Assembly: GCF_000712035.1 (NCBI RefSeq)
Contig: NZ_JONV01000008.1
Coordinates: 279,481-343,480, forward strand
Reading direction: 5' to 3'
Length of the DNA: 64,000 nucleotides
From: Salinicoccus luteus DSM 17002
Lineage (GTDB): Bacteria > Bacillota > Bacilli > Staphylococcales > Salinicoccaceae
Positions 34,927-42,950 of this stretch are shown here, piece after piece. A program made the position numbers and the translations under genes. Under the pieces are notes generated by a model. That model searched no databases. It had not been told where the DNA came from and saw nothing but the letters and a program-made list of their open reading frames with translations. Positions within the stretch are counted from its first letter, which is position 1. Each line of letters starts with the position of its first letter.

Positions 34927-35403
34927 TCACACGGTCAGTTCGTTTTCAGATTTGATATTGATTATTTCGTTCAGAAGCTTCTGCAGGACAGCAGTAAACA
35001 CTCCAATAACCAGTGACGCGAATATCGGGACCATGCCCATGATGATGAGTTCCGGTGTGTCACTCACTTCCGCCGTTATATAGACAAACGGTGCTATCAG
35101 TATATACACCATACTGAAAAGAAACGCTGAAATCTTGATCTTTTGGAGGGTGCTGACGGATTGTCCGGAAAATGCGGCATCCCGGTCGATGTAGTTCAAC
35201 AGTCTGAATGACTGGTATAGTGCGAAGAGATAGGGAATGACCGACAGGAGGGCGCCGATGAATATAGGGTATAGCATCAGGACATAATCCGGATTGACCG
35301 GATTTCTCAACAGGGAGTATATTCCGAACGCAGCCCCCGCCAGTACGGGCAGAGCCATGAGTATCAGCGCTGCTTTTAAAAACAGGGATAATCCTCGCTT
35401 CAT
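34927..35403 (-). CDS. DUF2975 membrane protein (distal copy)
   Basis: This 158-residue protein (MKRGLSLFLKAAL start) has four membrane segments of the DUF2975 type. The pairing of segments separated by a YQSFRLLNYIDRDAAFS loop is typical, and it ends in a conserved tail (LLNEIINIKSENELTV). GTGAGGTG precedes the ATG. In-frame sequence upstream is not a real extension. It is closely similar to the protein at 35687-36163, so the two arose by duplication. The XRE-type regulator gene lies between them on the same strand. The proteins probably form part of a signalling or self-regulated membrane module. Function unknown. Confidence 0.75.
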   Translation of the reverse strand: MKRGLSLFLKAALILMALPVLAGAAFGIYSLLRNPVNPDYVLMLYPIFIGALLSVIPYLFALYQSFRLLNYIDRDAAFSGQSVSTLQKIKISAFLFSMVYILIAPFVYITAEVSDTPELIIMGMVPIFASLVIGVFTAVLQKLLNEIINIKSENELTV

Positions 35404-35455
35404 TTCATTCACCTCACAATTTGTTGGCTCTTCATCATTCAACGGATCGCTGATT

Positions 35456-35677
35456 CTATTCTTCTGCGCCTTCATCGGCTTCATACTCAAGTATATCCCC
35501 GGGCTGGCATTCGAGCGCCCTGCACAATGCCTCTAGTGTAGAGAAGCGGATTGCCTTGGCTTTGCCATTTTTCAGTATTGAGAGATTTGCCATGGTGATG
35601 CCCACCTGGTTGGACAGTTCCGTTACACTCATTTTTCTTTTGGCGAGCATTACGTCGATATTTATTCTGATTGCCAT
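35456..35677 (-). CDS. Small XRE-family (YozG-like) DNA-binding protein
   Basis: This 73-residue protein is essentially one helix-turn-helix domain: INIDVMLAKRKMSVTELSN, QVGITMANLSILKNGKAKA, then LEALCRALECQPGDIL. It resembles YozG-type regulators, which are typically encoded beside DUF2975 membrane proteins. GAGGTG gives the best spacing to the ATG at 35677, five bases downstream. It starts ten bases after the first DUF2975 gene ends and is followed 52 bases later by the second. It probably regulates this operon. Confidence 0.85.
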   Translation of the reverse strand: MAIRINIDVMLAKRKMSVTELSNQVGITMANLSILKNGKAKAIRFSTLEALCRALECQPGDILEYEADEGAEE

Positions 35678-35686
35678 CATTACACC

Positions 35687-36163
35687 TCAGACCGTCAAAT
35701 CGTTTTCGGATTTGATATTTATTGCTTCATTCAGAAGCTTCTGCAGAACCGCAGCAAAGACGCCGACCACGAGGGCGGCAAATATGGGCACCATCCCCAT
35801 GAGGATTATGCCGGGTGCATCATCAATTTCTGCGACGATATAGATGAAGGGCAGGATTATTGCATAGATCAGGCTGATTGAAAAAGCGGCGAATTTGATT
35901 TTCTTCAGCGCTTTGACGGAAAGGTCTGAGAATGCCTTTTTGCCATCAATGTAGTTCAGCAGCTTGAAAGACTGATACAGCGCGAATATGAAGGGGATGA
36001 CTGTCAGCAGTACGCCGATGACGATGGGGTAGAGTATCATTGCATACTCGGAATTGAATGGATTTCGCAGCAGAAAGTATATTGCGAACCCGGCACCCCC
36101 GAGGACGGGCAGGGCCATCAGGGCGACAGCTGCTTTCAGGAATAATGACGATCCACGTTCCAT
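35687..36163 (-). CDS. DUF2975 membrane protein (proximal copy)
   Basis: This 158-residue, four-segment membrane protein (MERGSSLFLKAAVAL start) has the loop YQSFKLLNYIDGKKAFS and a tail ending INIKSENDLTV. It is nearly colinear with the copy at 34927-35403 over its full length. It is the first gene of the minus-strand operon, with GTGAGGTG upstream of the ATG and a promoter at 36194-36222. DUF2975 proteins often pair with YozG-like regulators, as here. No catalytic or transport motif can be named. Confidence 0.78.
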   Translation of the reverse strand: MERGSSLFLKAAVALMALPVLGGAGFAIYFLLRNPFNSEYAMILYPIVIGVLLTVIPFIFALYQSFKLLNYIDGKKAFSDLSVKALKKIKFAAFSISLIYAIILPFIYIVAEIDDAPGIILMGMVPIFAALVVGVFAAVLQKLLNEAINIKSENDLTV

Positions 36164-36193
36164 TTCATACACCTCACAAGTTGTTATACAATT

Positions 36194-36222
36194 ATAATAA
36201 TATATTATTTATCGATTATCAA
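36194..36222 (-). promoter_or_regulatory. Promoter of the DUF2975/XRE operon
   Basis: Read on the minus strand, TTGATA (36222-36217) and TATTAT (36199-36194) are 17 bases apart. The first start codon lies about 30 bases further on. The segment is very AT-rich. Confidence 0.6.
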
Positions 36223-36249
36223 TAAATAAATATTGAAATATGATAAATC

Positions 36250-36510
36250 ATCTACAAGCATTCTGAAGAGATGATGCGCCTCGCCGACAGGGAAGTCATC
36301 AAAGCTCTCGTGAAGCGCGACAAGAACCATGCTTCCGTCGTCCTTTGGAGCATTGCGAACGAGCCGGCTTCTGAAGAAGAGGGTGCCTATGACTACTTCA
36401 AACCGCTCTATGACCTGACGAAGGAATGCGACCCGCAGAAACGTCCAGCTAGAGTGGTCACACACCTCATGGCAACCCCTGTCACTCTTCGGATGCATCC
36501 CATGTTATAG
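36250..36510 (+). pseudogene. Relic of a GH2 beta-glucuronidase
   Basis: The frame encodes [54 protein letters not shown], then VTHLMATP, which matches the central part of bacterial beta-glucuronidase (UidA/GusA) including the NEP motif with the acid/base glutamate. The rest of the enzyme, about 500 residues on both sides, is absent. There is no start or ribosome site, and the frame runs into unrelated sequence before the stop at 36508-36510. It is a decayed gene fragment and is most of the content of the gap between the DUF2975 operon and the nuclease gene. Confidence 0.75.
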
Positions 36511-36544
36511 TAGCTGATATAAGTACATGGATTAGAGGGATTTT

Positions 36545-37540
36545 ATGGATTTGTTATTTCTTATATTATCATTTCTGGCTGCGCTGGCGGCTGTAGTCGT
36601 TTTTGGTGTGGGCCTGTTCAAATATGTCGGACGGGGGAAGTACAGGGAGACATGGCAGATGTCGCTCATGATGATGACGATCGCCTCTGTGCTTGCCCTC
36701 ATGGCGACCCTGATGGATGCCGGTCTGAGCCTTGGGATGGGATTCGTGGTGATGGGCATATACCTCCTTTTGACTGCAGTGGGCATTCTATTGGTGTACA
36801 TCGTCAAAAAAGCTAAAAATGACAATGCCCAGGGATATGTGAGGTATGCCGCCATCACGCTGCTTGCTGCACTTGCAGTTATGATAATCCCGCTGTTTAT
36901 GATGGATAACGCTGAGAACCCGGTTCGGGAAATCAATGAAACTTTCGGCTCTGAAGAGAGGAGTGCAGACAGGATTCCGGTAGAGGTGGCTTCGTTCATC
37001 GACGGCGATACGACAAAGTTCCACTTTGAGGGGGAAGCGGCCTCCTTCAGATATCTGCTCATTGATACGCCGGAGACGAACCACCCGAGAATCGGGGAGC
37101 AGCCATTCGGGGAAGAGGCATCAGCCCGGACCAAAGAGATTCTCGAAGATGCGGATGAAATCGAAGTTGAATTCGATGTCGGTCCGAGACAGGATCATTA
37201 CGAGAGGTATCTGGCCTATGTCTATGCAGATGGGGAGATGGTCAATGAAATCCTTGTGAGGGAAGGTCTGGCCCAGGTCAAATACATCAATCCGCCGAAC
37301 ACTACCCATCTGGACCTGTTGGAGGAGGCGGAAGAAAAAGCTGAGTCGGAAGGCCTTGGCATATGGTCGCTGGAGCGTCCATACGACTCCGGGGAAGACG
37401 GAGCGGAATCCGAAACGGGGGGTGGAGCGTTCCAAAACTGTACAGAGTTGAGGGAGGTCCACCCGGAGGGTGTTGCTGAAGGGCATCCTGCCTATATGCT
37501 GCGGATGGATGGCGACCGGGACGGCTTTGCATGTGAATGA
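36545..37540 (+). CDS. Membrane-anchored thermonuclease with excalibur domain
   Basis: This 331-residue protein has three parts. Residues 1-120 hold four membrane segments. Residues about 144-275 are a staphylococcal-nuclease-like domain with FIDGDTTKF, RYLLIDTPE (active-site Arg/Asp), FGEEASARTKE (active-site Glu) and YERYLAYVY (second active-site Arg). Residues about 298-331 are an excalibur calcium-binding domain ending DGDRDGFACE. The nuclease would sit outside the cell, tethered to the membrane, and degrade DNA or RNA. Classical secreted Nuc lacks both the four-helix anchor and the excalibur domain. The gene stands alone and is followed by ohr. Confidence 0.85.
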   Translation: MDLLFLILSFLAALAAVVVFGVGLFKYVGRGKYRETWQMSLMMMTIASVLALMATLMDAGLSLGMGFVVMGIYLLLTAVGILLVYIVKKAKNDNAQGYVRYAAITLLAALAVMIIPLFMMDNAENPVREINETFGSEERSADRIPVEVASFIDGDTTKFHFEGEAASFRYLLIDTPETNHPRIGEQPFGEEASARTKEILEDADEIEVEFDVGPRQDHYERYLAYVYADGEMVNEILVREGLAQVKYINPPNTTHLDLLEEAEEKAESEGLGIWSLERPYDSGEDGAESETGGGAFQNCTELREVHPEGVAEGHPAYMLRMDGDRDGFACE

Positions 37541-37615
37541 TCCGAAGCCGTTTATTTGATAGTCCGGCGAAAATCCCATACAATGTAGATAGACTACAAA
37601 AGGAGTTGAGCTTTA

Positions 37616-38041
37616 ATGAAACCTTTATATGAGGTAACAATGATCAACACTGGCGGTAGGGATGGAGAAGTCCACAGTGAAGACAAGTCATTTTCAATGA
37701 ATGTCAAGCAGCCGAAGCAGATGTCGGGAGAAGACACTAAGGAAACGAATCCGGAACAGCTTTTCGCAGCGGCATACAGTGCATGCTTCAACAGTGCATT
37801 GGATGGTGTTTTGAAGAAGGCAAAAGAGGAAAATACCGACCGTGTGGTCAAAGCAACAGCAAGACTCTTGAAGGACGAATCGGATGGCGGCTTCAAGCTC
37901 TCAGCTGAAATCGAAGTGGAATTCGATGGAGTGGAGCAGGACAAAGCCCAGCAATATGTGGAAGATGCGCATGAATTATGCCCATACTCCAAGATGTCCC
38001 GTGATGGCATCGAAGTGGAGCTCAAAGGCACAACAAAATAA
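37616..38041 (+). CDS. ohr: Organic hydroperoxide resistance protein Ohr
   Basis: This 141-residue Ohr/OsmC-family peroxidase reduces organic hydroperoxides with a pair of reactive cysteines, C57 in AAAYSACFNSAL and C122 in LCPYSKMSRDG. The N-terminal YEVTMINTGGRDG and the Arg-Glu region of the family are present. It has AAAGGAG upstream. It is monocistronic, closed by the stem-loop at 38057-38084. An OhrR regulator gene is not seen next to it, and I found no clear OhrR operator. Confidence 0.92.
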   Translation: MKPLYEVTMINTGGRDGEVHSEDKSFSMNVKQPKQMSGEDTKETNPEQLFAAAYSACFNSALDGVLKKAKEENTDRVVKATARLLKDESDGGFKLSAEIEVEFDGVEQDKAQQYVEDAHELCPYSKMSRDGIEVELKGTTK

Positions 38042-38056
38042 AAAACGACTGAACGG

Positions 38057-38084
38057 ACGGGAAGCATCCATGCTTTCCGTTTTT
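38057..38084 (+). terminator. Terminator after ohr
   Basis: An 11-bp stem (ACGGGAAGCAT at 38057-38067 with ATGCTTTCCGT at 38070-38080, one G-T pair) has a tight loop and is followed by TTTT. Confidence 0.85.
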
Positions 38085-38161
38085 AATTGTGAAAATGGTA
38101 TAATCGTACTGGATTATCCATGCCCGGGCCACCGCGGCCCGTTGAAAAGGAGGAAAGCTGC

Positions 38162-38542
38162 ATGATTTATTTTTTGAGCATCCTATACATAGCAGGCATA
38201 CTGCTTTCTACATATCTGATGGCGCGTAGGGAAGAAGCCAGGACAAGAAGAGGCATCCTCGGATATTTCGGATTCATTACAGTGCTGTTCCTCATCAGCC
38301 TGGTTCTGATCGGTATAATGGATGTCAGTGAAGATGCGGCCCGGCGCATACTGGTCTTCGCCTATCTTTATGTGATTCCGTTCATGATGCTGATCGGATA
38401 CAAGCTGTTGGGATTCATCAAGGTGTATAAGAGATGGCAGATGATCATACTCGGTATTGTGGGACTCTTCAACCTTATGATATTCGGCTATCTGCTGCTG
38501 TTCATCTTCACCATACTTTTCTATTACCTGGTACAGGCGTAA
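38162..38542 (+). CDS. Small four-helix membrane protein
   Basis: This 126-residue protein (MIYFLSILYIAG start) has four hydrophobic segments at about 2-19, 34-56, 65-87 and 93-124 and a basic loop after the first (ARREEARTRRG). AAAGGAGG precedes the ATG at 38162. No family could be recognised. It ends inside the first bases of a 23-bp stem terminator shared with the converging permease gene. Confidence 0.6.
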   Translation: MIYFLSILYIAGILLSTYLMARREEARTRRGILGYFGFITVLFLISLVLIGIMDVSEDAARRILVFAYLYVIPFMMLIGYKLLGFIKVYKRWQMIILGIVGLFNLMIFGYLLLFIFTILFYYLVQA

Positions 38543-38587
38543 AAAGAAGCATCCATGGAGGCAATGCCTCCATGGATGCTTCTTTTT
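38541..38587. terminator. Bidirectional terminator with a 23-bp perfect stem
   Basis: Bases 38541-38563 and 38565-38587 are exact reverse complements around a single central base. A5 at one end and T5 at the other make it a good terminator for both converging genes. Confidence 0.92.
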
Positions 38588-39963
38588 CATATCATAAGGG
38601 CGATCATTGCGATCAGTATCCCGGTCAGACCCATCCTGAGCGAGAAGCCCATGTTCATTTTCGTGATCCTGTAGGGATTGATGCCCATGCTCTGGGCGGT
38701 CATCGTGGCGTTGATGCCGTACGGGGCGGCAGCGGATATGCCCATGCCGCAGACGACCATGGCGATGCCGATGGAAAGTACATTCTCCGGGGTCATGACC
38801 GGGACGAGCACTTCCGCCAGTATGGCGAGTGTAGCGACGGGATGGACACCGAACATGGCGAGTCCGTAGATGACGACCATGATGAGCAGGAGGATCAGTA
38901 TCAGGAATGAATCGACATAGCCGAAGACCTGCTGCATCATCCCAGGAACGCTGCTGCTGTTGAAGCCGCCCGAAAAGATGCCGAGTGACAGGAAGAGCAC
39001 GGAGAAATTCTGAAGGTGGTTGTTGTGGTTCTTCCATGTGGCCCATCCCGTCCTGATGAATATGGGGAACCGCTTCATGACGAATGCCGTGACGAAGGAA
39101 AACGGGATGATGATCAGTGCCACGGTCATGACAAACCCAAGATCCGAGTTCGTGTTGAAGAGCATCACGACACTGAGGAAACTGATCAGCAGGATGACCA
39201 TTTTGATGATGGACCGCCCAAGTGCCTGGCGGTCTATTTCATTGAATGGGGCATCAAGTGTGATGTCATTGAACTCGCGGCGTGTCAGGAAGACTTCGGT
39301 CAGACCGACGATTACTGATGTCACCAGCAGCCATGGCAGGAGCGTGAAGTAGGAGACGCCCGTCGAGTCGACCGTCAGGCCGACGATGACTTCGAGCGGA
39401 CTCCATATCACGGCAAGCGCAAATGCCCGGAGGGTGGATTTGATGATGAATTCATTCCTGAATCCGACCGTCGTCTTTTTGAATAGTTCACGCAGAACCT
39501 GCTGGATGATGTAGATGGCCGACAAGTTCAGGAATACCGCAAGGAAGTAGGAGGTGATCACGCTTCTGCCATAGATCTTCTCCACCCTGTTCGCCTGGTC
39601 CTGTATCATTTCCGTAATGCTGTCGTCCAGGCCCCCGACCTTAACGACCGTGCCGATCCACGGCAGGGTGCTGAAGAAGAGCAGGAGGGGGAGGTTGCTT
39701 GTCGTGTTGCTGATGATCGTACCGATGCTCCCGCCGGATGTGAGGGTGAAGGCGGCCCCGGCAATGATGAAGAGGCCGCCGATCAGTTTGAACAGCCTGG
39801 AACTGAAGAGCCAGGAGACGATCAGTACGCCGACGGCCAGATAGTCCACGAGTCTTCCGAGCACCCCGACGCCACTGAAGAAATAGATCAGGAATAGGAT
39901 GAACAGGACGGCATATATGTAGAAGAAATTCCTTAGTATGGTCTGATTGTAGAGTATATTCAA
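38587..39963 (-). CDS. Polytopic permease, ion-transporter superfamily
   Basis: This protein of about 458 residues has some 12 membrane segments, a glycine-rich SGGSIGTIISNTTSNLPLLL region and a second half containing SGGFNSSSVPGMM, GVHPVATLAILAEVL and ISAAAPYGINAT. The two similar re-entrant-like stretches with T/S/N-rich ends are the pattern of the ion-transporter (DASS/ArsB/CitM) superfamily, which moves carboxylates or anions with protons or sodium. The substrate cannot be told. A GTG at 39981 is open, but AGCAGGT upstream of the TTG at 39963 is the only ribosome site visible, so the start is uncertain. It converges with the small membrane protein gene. Confidence 0.65.
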   Translation of the reverse strand: MNILYNQTILRNFFYIYAVLFILFLIYFFSGVGVLGRLVDYLAVGVLIVSWLFSSRLFKLIGGLFIIAGAAFTLTSGGSIGTIISNTTSNLPLLLFFSTLPWIGTVVKVGGLDDSITEMIQDQANRVEKIYGRSVITSYFLAVFLNLSAIYIIQQVLRELFKKTTVGFRNEFIIKSTLRAFALAVIWSPLEVIVGLTVDSTGVSYFTLLPWLLVTSVIVGLTEVFLTRREFNDITLDAPFNEIDRQALGRSIIKMVILLISFLSVVMLFNTNSDLGFVMTVALIIIPFSFVTAFVMKRFPIFIRTGWATWKNHNNHLQNFSVLFLSLGIFSGGFNSSSVPGMMQQVFGYVDSFLILILLLIMVVIYGLAMFGVHPVATLAILAEVLVPVMTPENVLSIGIAMVVCGMGISAAAPYGINATMTAQSMGINPYRITKMNMGFSLRMGLTGILIAMIALMI

Positions 39964-40108
39964 TGTAATACCTGCTTTCACGATGGATATGTATTATAGG
40001 GGCAGCCAGTATATTCATTCATTATATGACAGATGCGGAGGCTTTGCCAAAGTTCTTTCATTATTCGCACAAATCCACAGGAAATAAAAAGGCAGAGTGC
40101 ATCTGCCT

Positions 40109-41149
40109 TTAGATATACGAGTAGTCGCTTAAGTCGAGTATCGTTTCTTCACCGTTTAGATGCCTGGCGACTTCCCGGCCGACGAGGGGGCTCGCTGTCA
40201 GACCGGTTGCCCCCATGCCATTGATGACGAAAACGTCTTCTTCCACTTGTCCGAGGAAGGGGAGGAAGTCGCGTGTATAGGGCTTGAGTCCGACCATCAT
40301 TTTGACATCCTCGATTTCGGAGTCGGGGAAGTAGCGGTGGGCGAGTCCCCGCAGATATTCATAGTTTTCCTCTGAAGGTTCTGCTGAAAAGCTTTCTGTA
40401 TCCTCGTGTGTTGTACCGATGGCGTACTGGTTCAATCCCATCTCGACGATATAGATTGGACCCAGGGCCATGACGACCGGGGTGTGGCTTTCATTCTTTC
40501 CATCCTTGAGTCTGAAGTGCAGCACTTCAGACCGCTGGTGGCGGATTTTAGGATCGGTATCCTGTTCGATGCCCCACGCACCTGTTGCATAGATGACGGT
40601 GCCTTCGGCTTTTTCGGCATCAAAATCTGCAGTGATCCAATGGCCGCCATATTTCAGGAACCCCGCCTTCAGCGCCTTGAGCAGACTGGCTCCCTTCACC
40701 TGGCCGCCGCCTTCTACGAATACGCCGGGATAGAGGTCTGTCAGATCCGGGTGCATCCGCTTCACTTCTTCCCTCGAGACCATGCGGACTTCGCCCATCT
40801 CCGGAGCATCCGGCTGTTTTGAACGTATTCTGTCGTAGGCGAGGTTTTGTATGTGGTCATCCTTGAAAAGGCTGATCGACCCTTCCCGCCGGTAACCGGT
40901 ATCGAGGCCCGTCTCCTTCTGGAGCCCTGCAATGAAATCTGGATAGTATTTGGCACTTTCCTTGACCAGGCGGTACCACTTCTTATTTCTCCTCTGGCTG
41001 ACCCAGGGGCATATGATTCCGGCCGAGGCGTCCGTCGCCTGACCGGTATCGGCACGGTCGTATACCGTGACCCAGTGGCCTTTCCGTGCCAGATGATAGG
41101 CTGTCGAAGCACCGGCGATGCCGCCGCCGACGATTGTAAAACTTGCCAT
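40109..41149 (-). CDS. FAD-dependent oxidoreductase (DAO family, glycine/D-amino-acid oxidase-like)
   Basis: This 346-residue protein (MASFTIVGGG start) has the dinucleotide-binding motif VGGGIAGASTAYHLARKG, the DAO-family ATDASAGIICPW segment (FAD contact), a middle substrate domain and the C-terminal NGMGATGLTASPLVG FAD motif. Such enzymes oxidise glycine, sarcosine or D-amino acids; the true substrate is unknown. AGGAGTG before the ATG at 41149 selects this start over an in-frame upstream one. It is divergent from the DUF3267 gene and stands alone, with no thiamine or glycine-catabolism neighbours to support ThiO or SoxA. Confidence 0.8.
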   Translation of the reverse strand: MASFTIVGGGIAGASTAYHLARKGHWVTVYDRADTGQATDASAGIICPWVSQRRNKKWYRLVKESAKYYPDFIAGLQKETGLDTGYRREGSISLFKDDHIQNLAYDRIRSKQPDAPEMGEVRMVSREEVKRMHPDLTDLYPGVFVEGGGQVKGASLLKALKAGFLKYGGHWITADFDAEKAEGTVIYATGAWGIEQDTDPKIRHQRSEVLHFRLKDGKNESHTPVVMALGPIYIVEMGLNQYAIGTTHEDTESFSAEPSEENYEYLRGLAHRYFPDSEIEDVKMMVGLKPYTRDFLPFLGQVEEDVFVINGMGATGLTASPLVGREVARHLNGEETILDLSDYSYI

Positions 41150-41250
41150 TCGATTCACTCCTGTCAGTTGTTTGGACGATATCATTTATAGGATAGTCTA
41201 ACATTATTTGTGCCGGTTGTGTTACAGTGCTTTTGAAAGGGGAGAGGATA

Positions 41251-41820
41251 TTGGGAAATAAATATGTACTCGACATCTTCAAGGACACATCTGCCATGAA
41301 GGCGCTGAACATCCTGTCCATATCGATCACCGTTCTATCCTTCATCGTGTTCTATCTGCTGGACCTGTTTCTGGCCGATGATGCAGGGTCCGCCCTGATT
41401 GGAATGGAGTCCTTCGGCATCATCGGTGCGGTCCTCCTGATCATGGCGATCCTGTTTGCAATCATCACCGTGCACGAAGGCATCCATGGCCTGTTCTTCA
41501 AACTTTTCCATCCGAAAGGGAAAGTCCGGTTCGGCTACAAATCGGGCATGTTCTATGCCACGGCGCCGGGGGAGGTATTTACGAGAAGACAGTTTGTCAT
41601 CGCGGTCCTGATGCCGTTCGTCGTCATTACTTCCGTGATGCTGCTGATGATGTTCACAGTGCCCCACGGGGCCTACAAATATCTGCTGGCGCTCCACACG
41701 GGGGCATGTGCAGGCGACTTCTACTATGTGTATCTTATAATGAAGCATCGGAATATGGAGTATGTGGAGGATACGGAAGTCGGCATGACGATGTATGAAG
41801 CCAATCCAGCAGATTCATAA
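41251..41820 (+). CDS. DUF3267 putative membrane metalloprotease
   Basis: This 189-residue protein starts at TTG (GGGGAGAGG upstream; the in-frame GTG at 41227 has no site). It has four membrane segments. The second ends in VHEGIHGLFFKL, an HExxH zinc motif, followed by the FGYKSGMFYATAPG strand and TRRQF. This is the layout of DUF3267, a family related to M50/zincin membrane proteases. Its role is unknown. It precedes the SOS-type promoter of dinB with no obvious terminator. Confidence 0.75.
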   Translation: MGNKYVLDIFKDTSAMKALNILSISITVLSFIVFYLLDLFLADDAGSALIGMESFGIIGAVLLIMAILFAIITVHEGIHGLFFKLFHPKGKVRFGYKSGMFYATAPGEVFTRRQFVIAVLMPFVVITSVMLLMMFTVPHGAYKYLLALHTGACAGDFYYVYLIMKHRNMEYVEDTEVGMTMYEANPADS

Positions 41821-41823
41821 TAG

Positions 41824-41836
41824 GAACATCTGTTCG
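41824..41836 (+). promoter_or_regulatory. LexA (SOS) box upstream of dinB
   Basis: GAAC at 41824-41827 and GTTC at 41832-41835 are separated by ATCT and followed by G, matching the Gram-positive LexA core GAAC-N4-GTTC. It overlaps the -35 position of the TATAAT at 41845-41850, so LexA binding would block the dinB promoter. Confidence 0.7.
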
Positions 41837-41844
41837 TTCTGTGT

Positions 41845-41850
41845 TATAAT
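41845..41850 (+). promoter_or_regulatory. -10 box of dinB
   Basis: A perfect TATAAT lies 33 bases before the dinB start codon and nine bases after the LexA box. Confidence 0.6.
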
Positions 41851-41882
41851 TTGGACAAATAATTTTAAAACAGGTGGATGCT

Positions 41883-42950
41883 ATGGAGAGAAGGATCATT
41901 CATATCGATATGGATGCGTTCTATGCCCAGGTGGAGCAGCGTGACAATCCGTCATACCGGGGGAAACCGGTCATCGTCGGCGGCAAGTCCGCAAGCCGGG
42001 GTGTAGTGGCGACAGCCAGCTATGAAGCGAGGAAATTCGGTGTGCACTCGGCGATGCCGACAAAGCAGGCATACAAGCTCTGCCCGGACGGTATATACGT
42101 CAGGCCGCGATTCGACCAGTACAAGGCGGTCTCGAAGCAGATCATGGACATCTTCCTGTCCTATACCGAAATAGTGGAGCCGCTGTCGCTCGATGAGGCG
42201 TACTTGGACATCACCCACCTCGTTTCAAGGGACCGCTCTGCACAGTCGGTGGCACTGGATATACAGCGGGATATTTTTGATGCGACACGCCTGACATCAT
42301 CAAGCGGCATATCATACAATAAATATCTGGCCAAGATTGCCTCGGGCATGAACAAGCCGGCCGGTACGACGGTCATCCACTACGATAATGTACAGGATAT
42401 CCTGTTCGGACTGGATATCGGGGAATTTCCGGGAGTGGGGCGTGTGACGGAAGAAAAGATGAAGTCACTGGATATCCATACAGGGGAGGACCTGTACCAA
42501 TGGAGTGAAGCTTCGCTCGTCCAGCAGTTCGGGAAGAAGGGGACGAGTCTCCATCAGAAGGCGAGGGGCATCGGCACCTCCGAACTCAAAGTGGAACGGA
42601 TCAGAAAATCGATCGGAAAAGAGACGACCTTCAATTACGACATCAATGATGATGAAGAAATTCTGAAGGTGATCGGGGAACTGTGCCGGAAGGTGAGTGA
42701 CAAGCTCGAACTGCAGCAGTATGCAGGGAAGGTGGTCACCGTTAAAATGAAGACGGCGGACTATGTCACGCATTCCAGGCAGATGATGACGAACAATCCG
42801 GTCTTTACGGAGGATGAGGTGTACCGTTATGCCTACAGCCTCTACCATGAACTGAAAGACCCCGATGTGCCCATCAGGCTCATCGGGGTGACTGTGTCGC
42901 AGCTTTCCGACAGGACATACCGCAACCTGACGATCTACGACTTCATGTAG
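41883..42950 (+). CDS. dinB: DNA polymerase IV (Y-family translesion polymerase)
   Basis: This 355-residue DinB has catalytic aspartates in [13 protein letters not shown] (D9, D11), the second site SLDEAYLD (D104, E105) and the Y-family helix-hairpin-helix region [13 protein letters not shown] little-finger domain follows, ending in NLTIYDFM. It copies damaged DNA and extends mismatched ends. The ATG at 41883 has AGGTGG five bases upstream; an upstream GTG at 41874 is less likely. The LexA box just upstream implies SOS control. Its 3' end overlaps the converging FUSC gene by eight bases, so the two share their end region. Confidence 0.93.
   Translation: MERRIIHIDMDAFYAQVEQRDNPSYRGKPVIVGGKSASRGVVATASYEARKFGVHSAMPTKQAYKLCPDGIYVRPRFDQYKAVSKQIMDIFLSYTEIVEPLSLDEAYLDITHLVSRDRSAQSVALDIQRDIFDATRLTSSSGISYNKYLAKIASGMNKPAGTTVIHYDNVQDILFGLDIGEFPGVGRVTEEKMKSLDIHTGEDLYQWSEASLVQQFGKKGTSLHQKARGIGTSELKVERIRKSIGKETTFNYDINDDEEILKVIGELCRKVSDKLELQQYAGKVVTVKMKTADYVTHSRQMMTNNPVFTEDEVYRYAYSLYHELKDPDVPIRLIGVTVSQLSDRTYRNLTIYDFM

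Noticed and set aside
35404..35490. N-terminal extension of the distal DUF2975 protein
   Set aside because: The extra residues overlap the end of the regulator gene and have no ribosome site, while the ATG at 35403 has a good one.
36185..36225. Per box upstream of the DUF2975 operon
   Set aside because: The stretch resembles TTATAAT-N-ATTATAA only in its first half. It is better explained by the AT-rich promoter.
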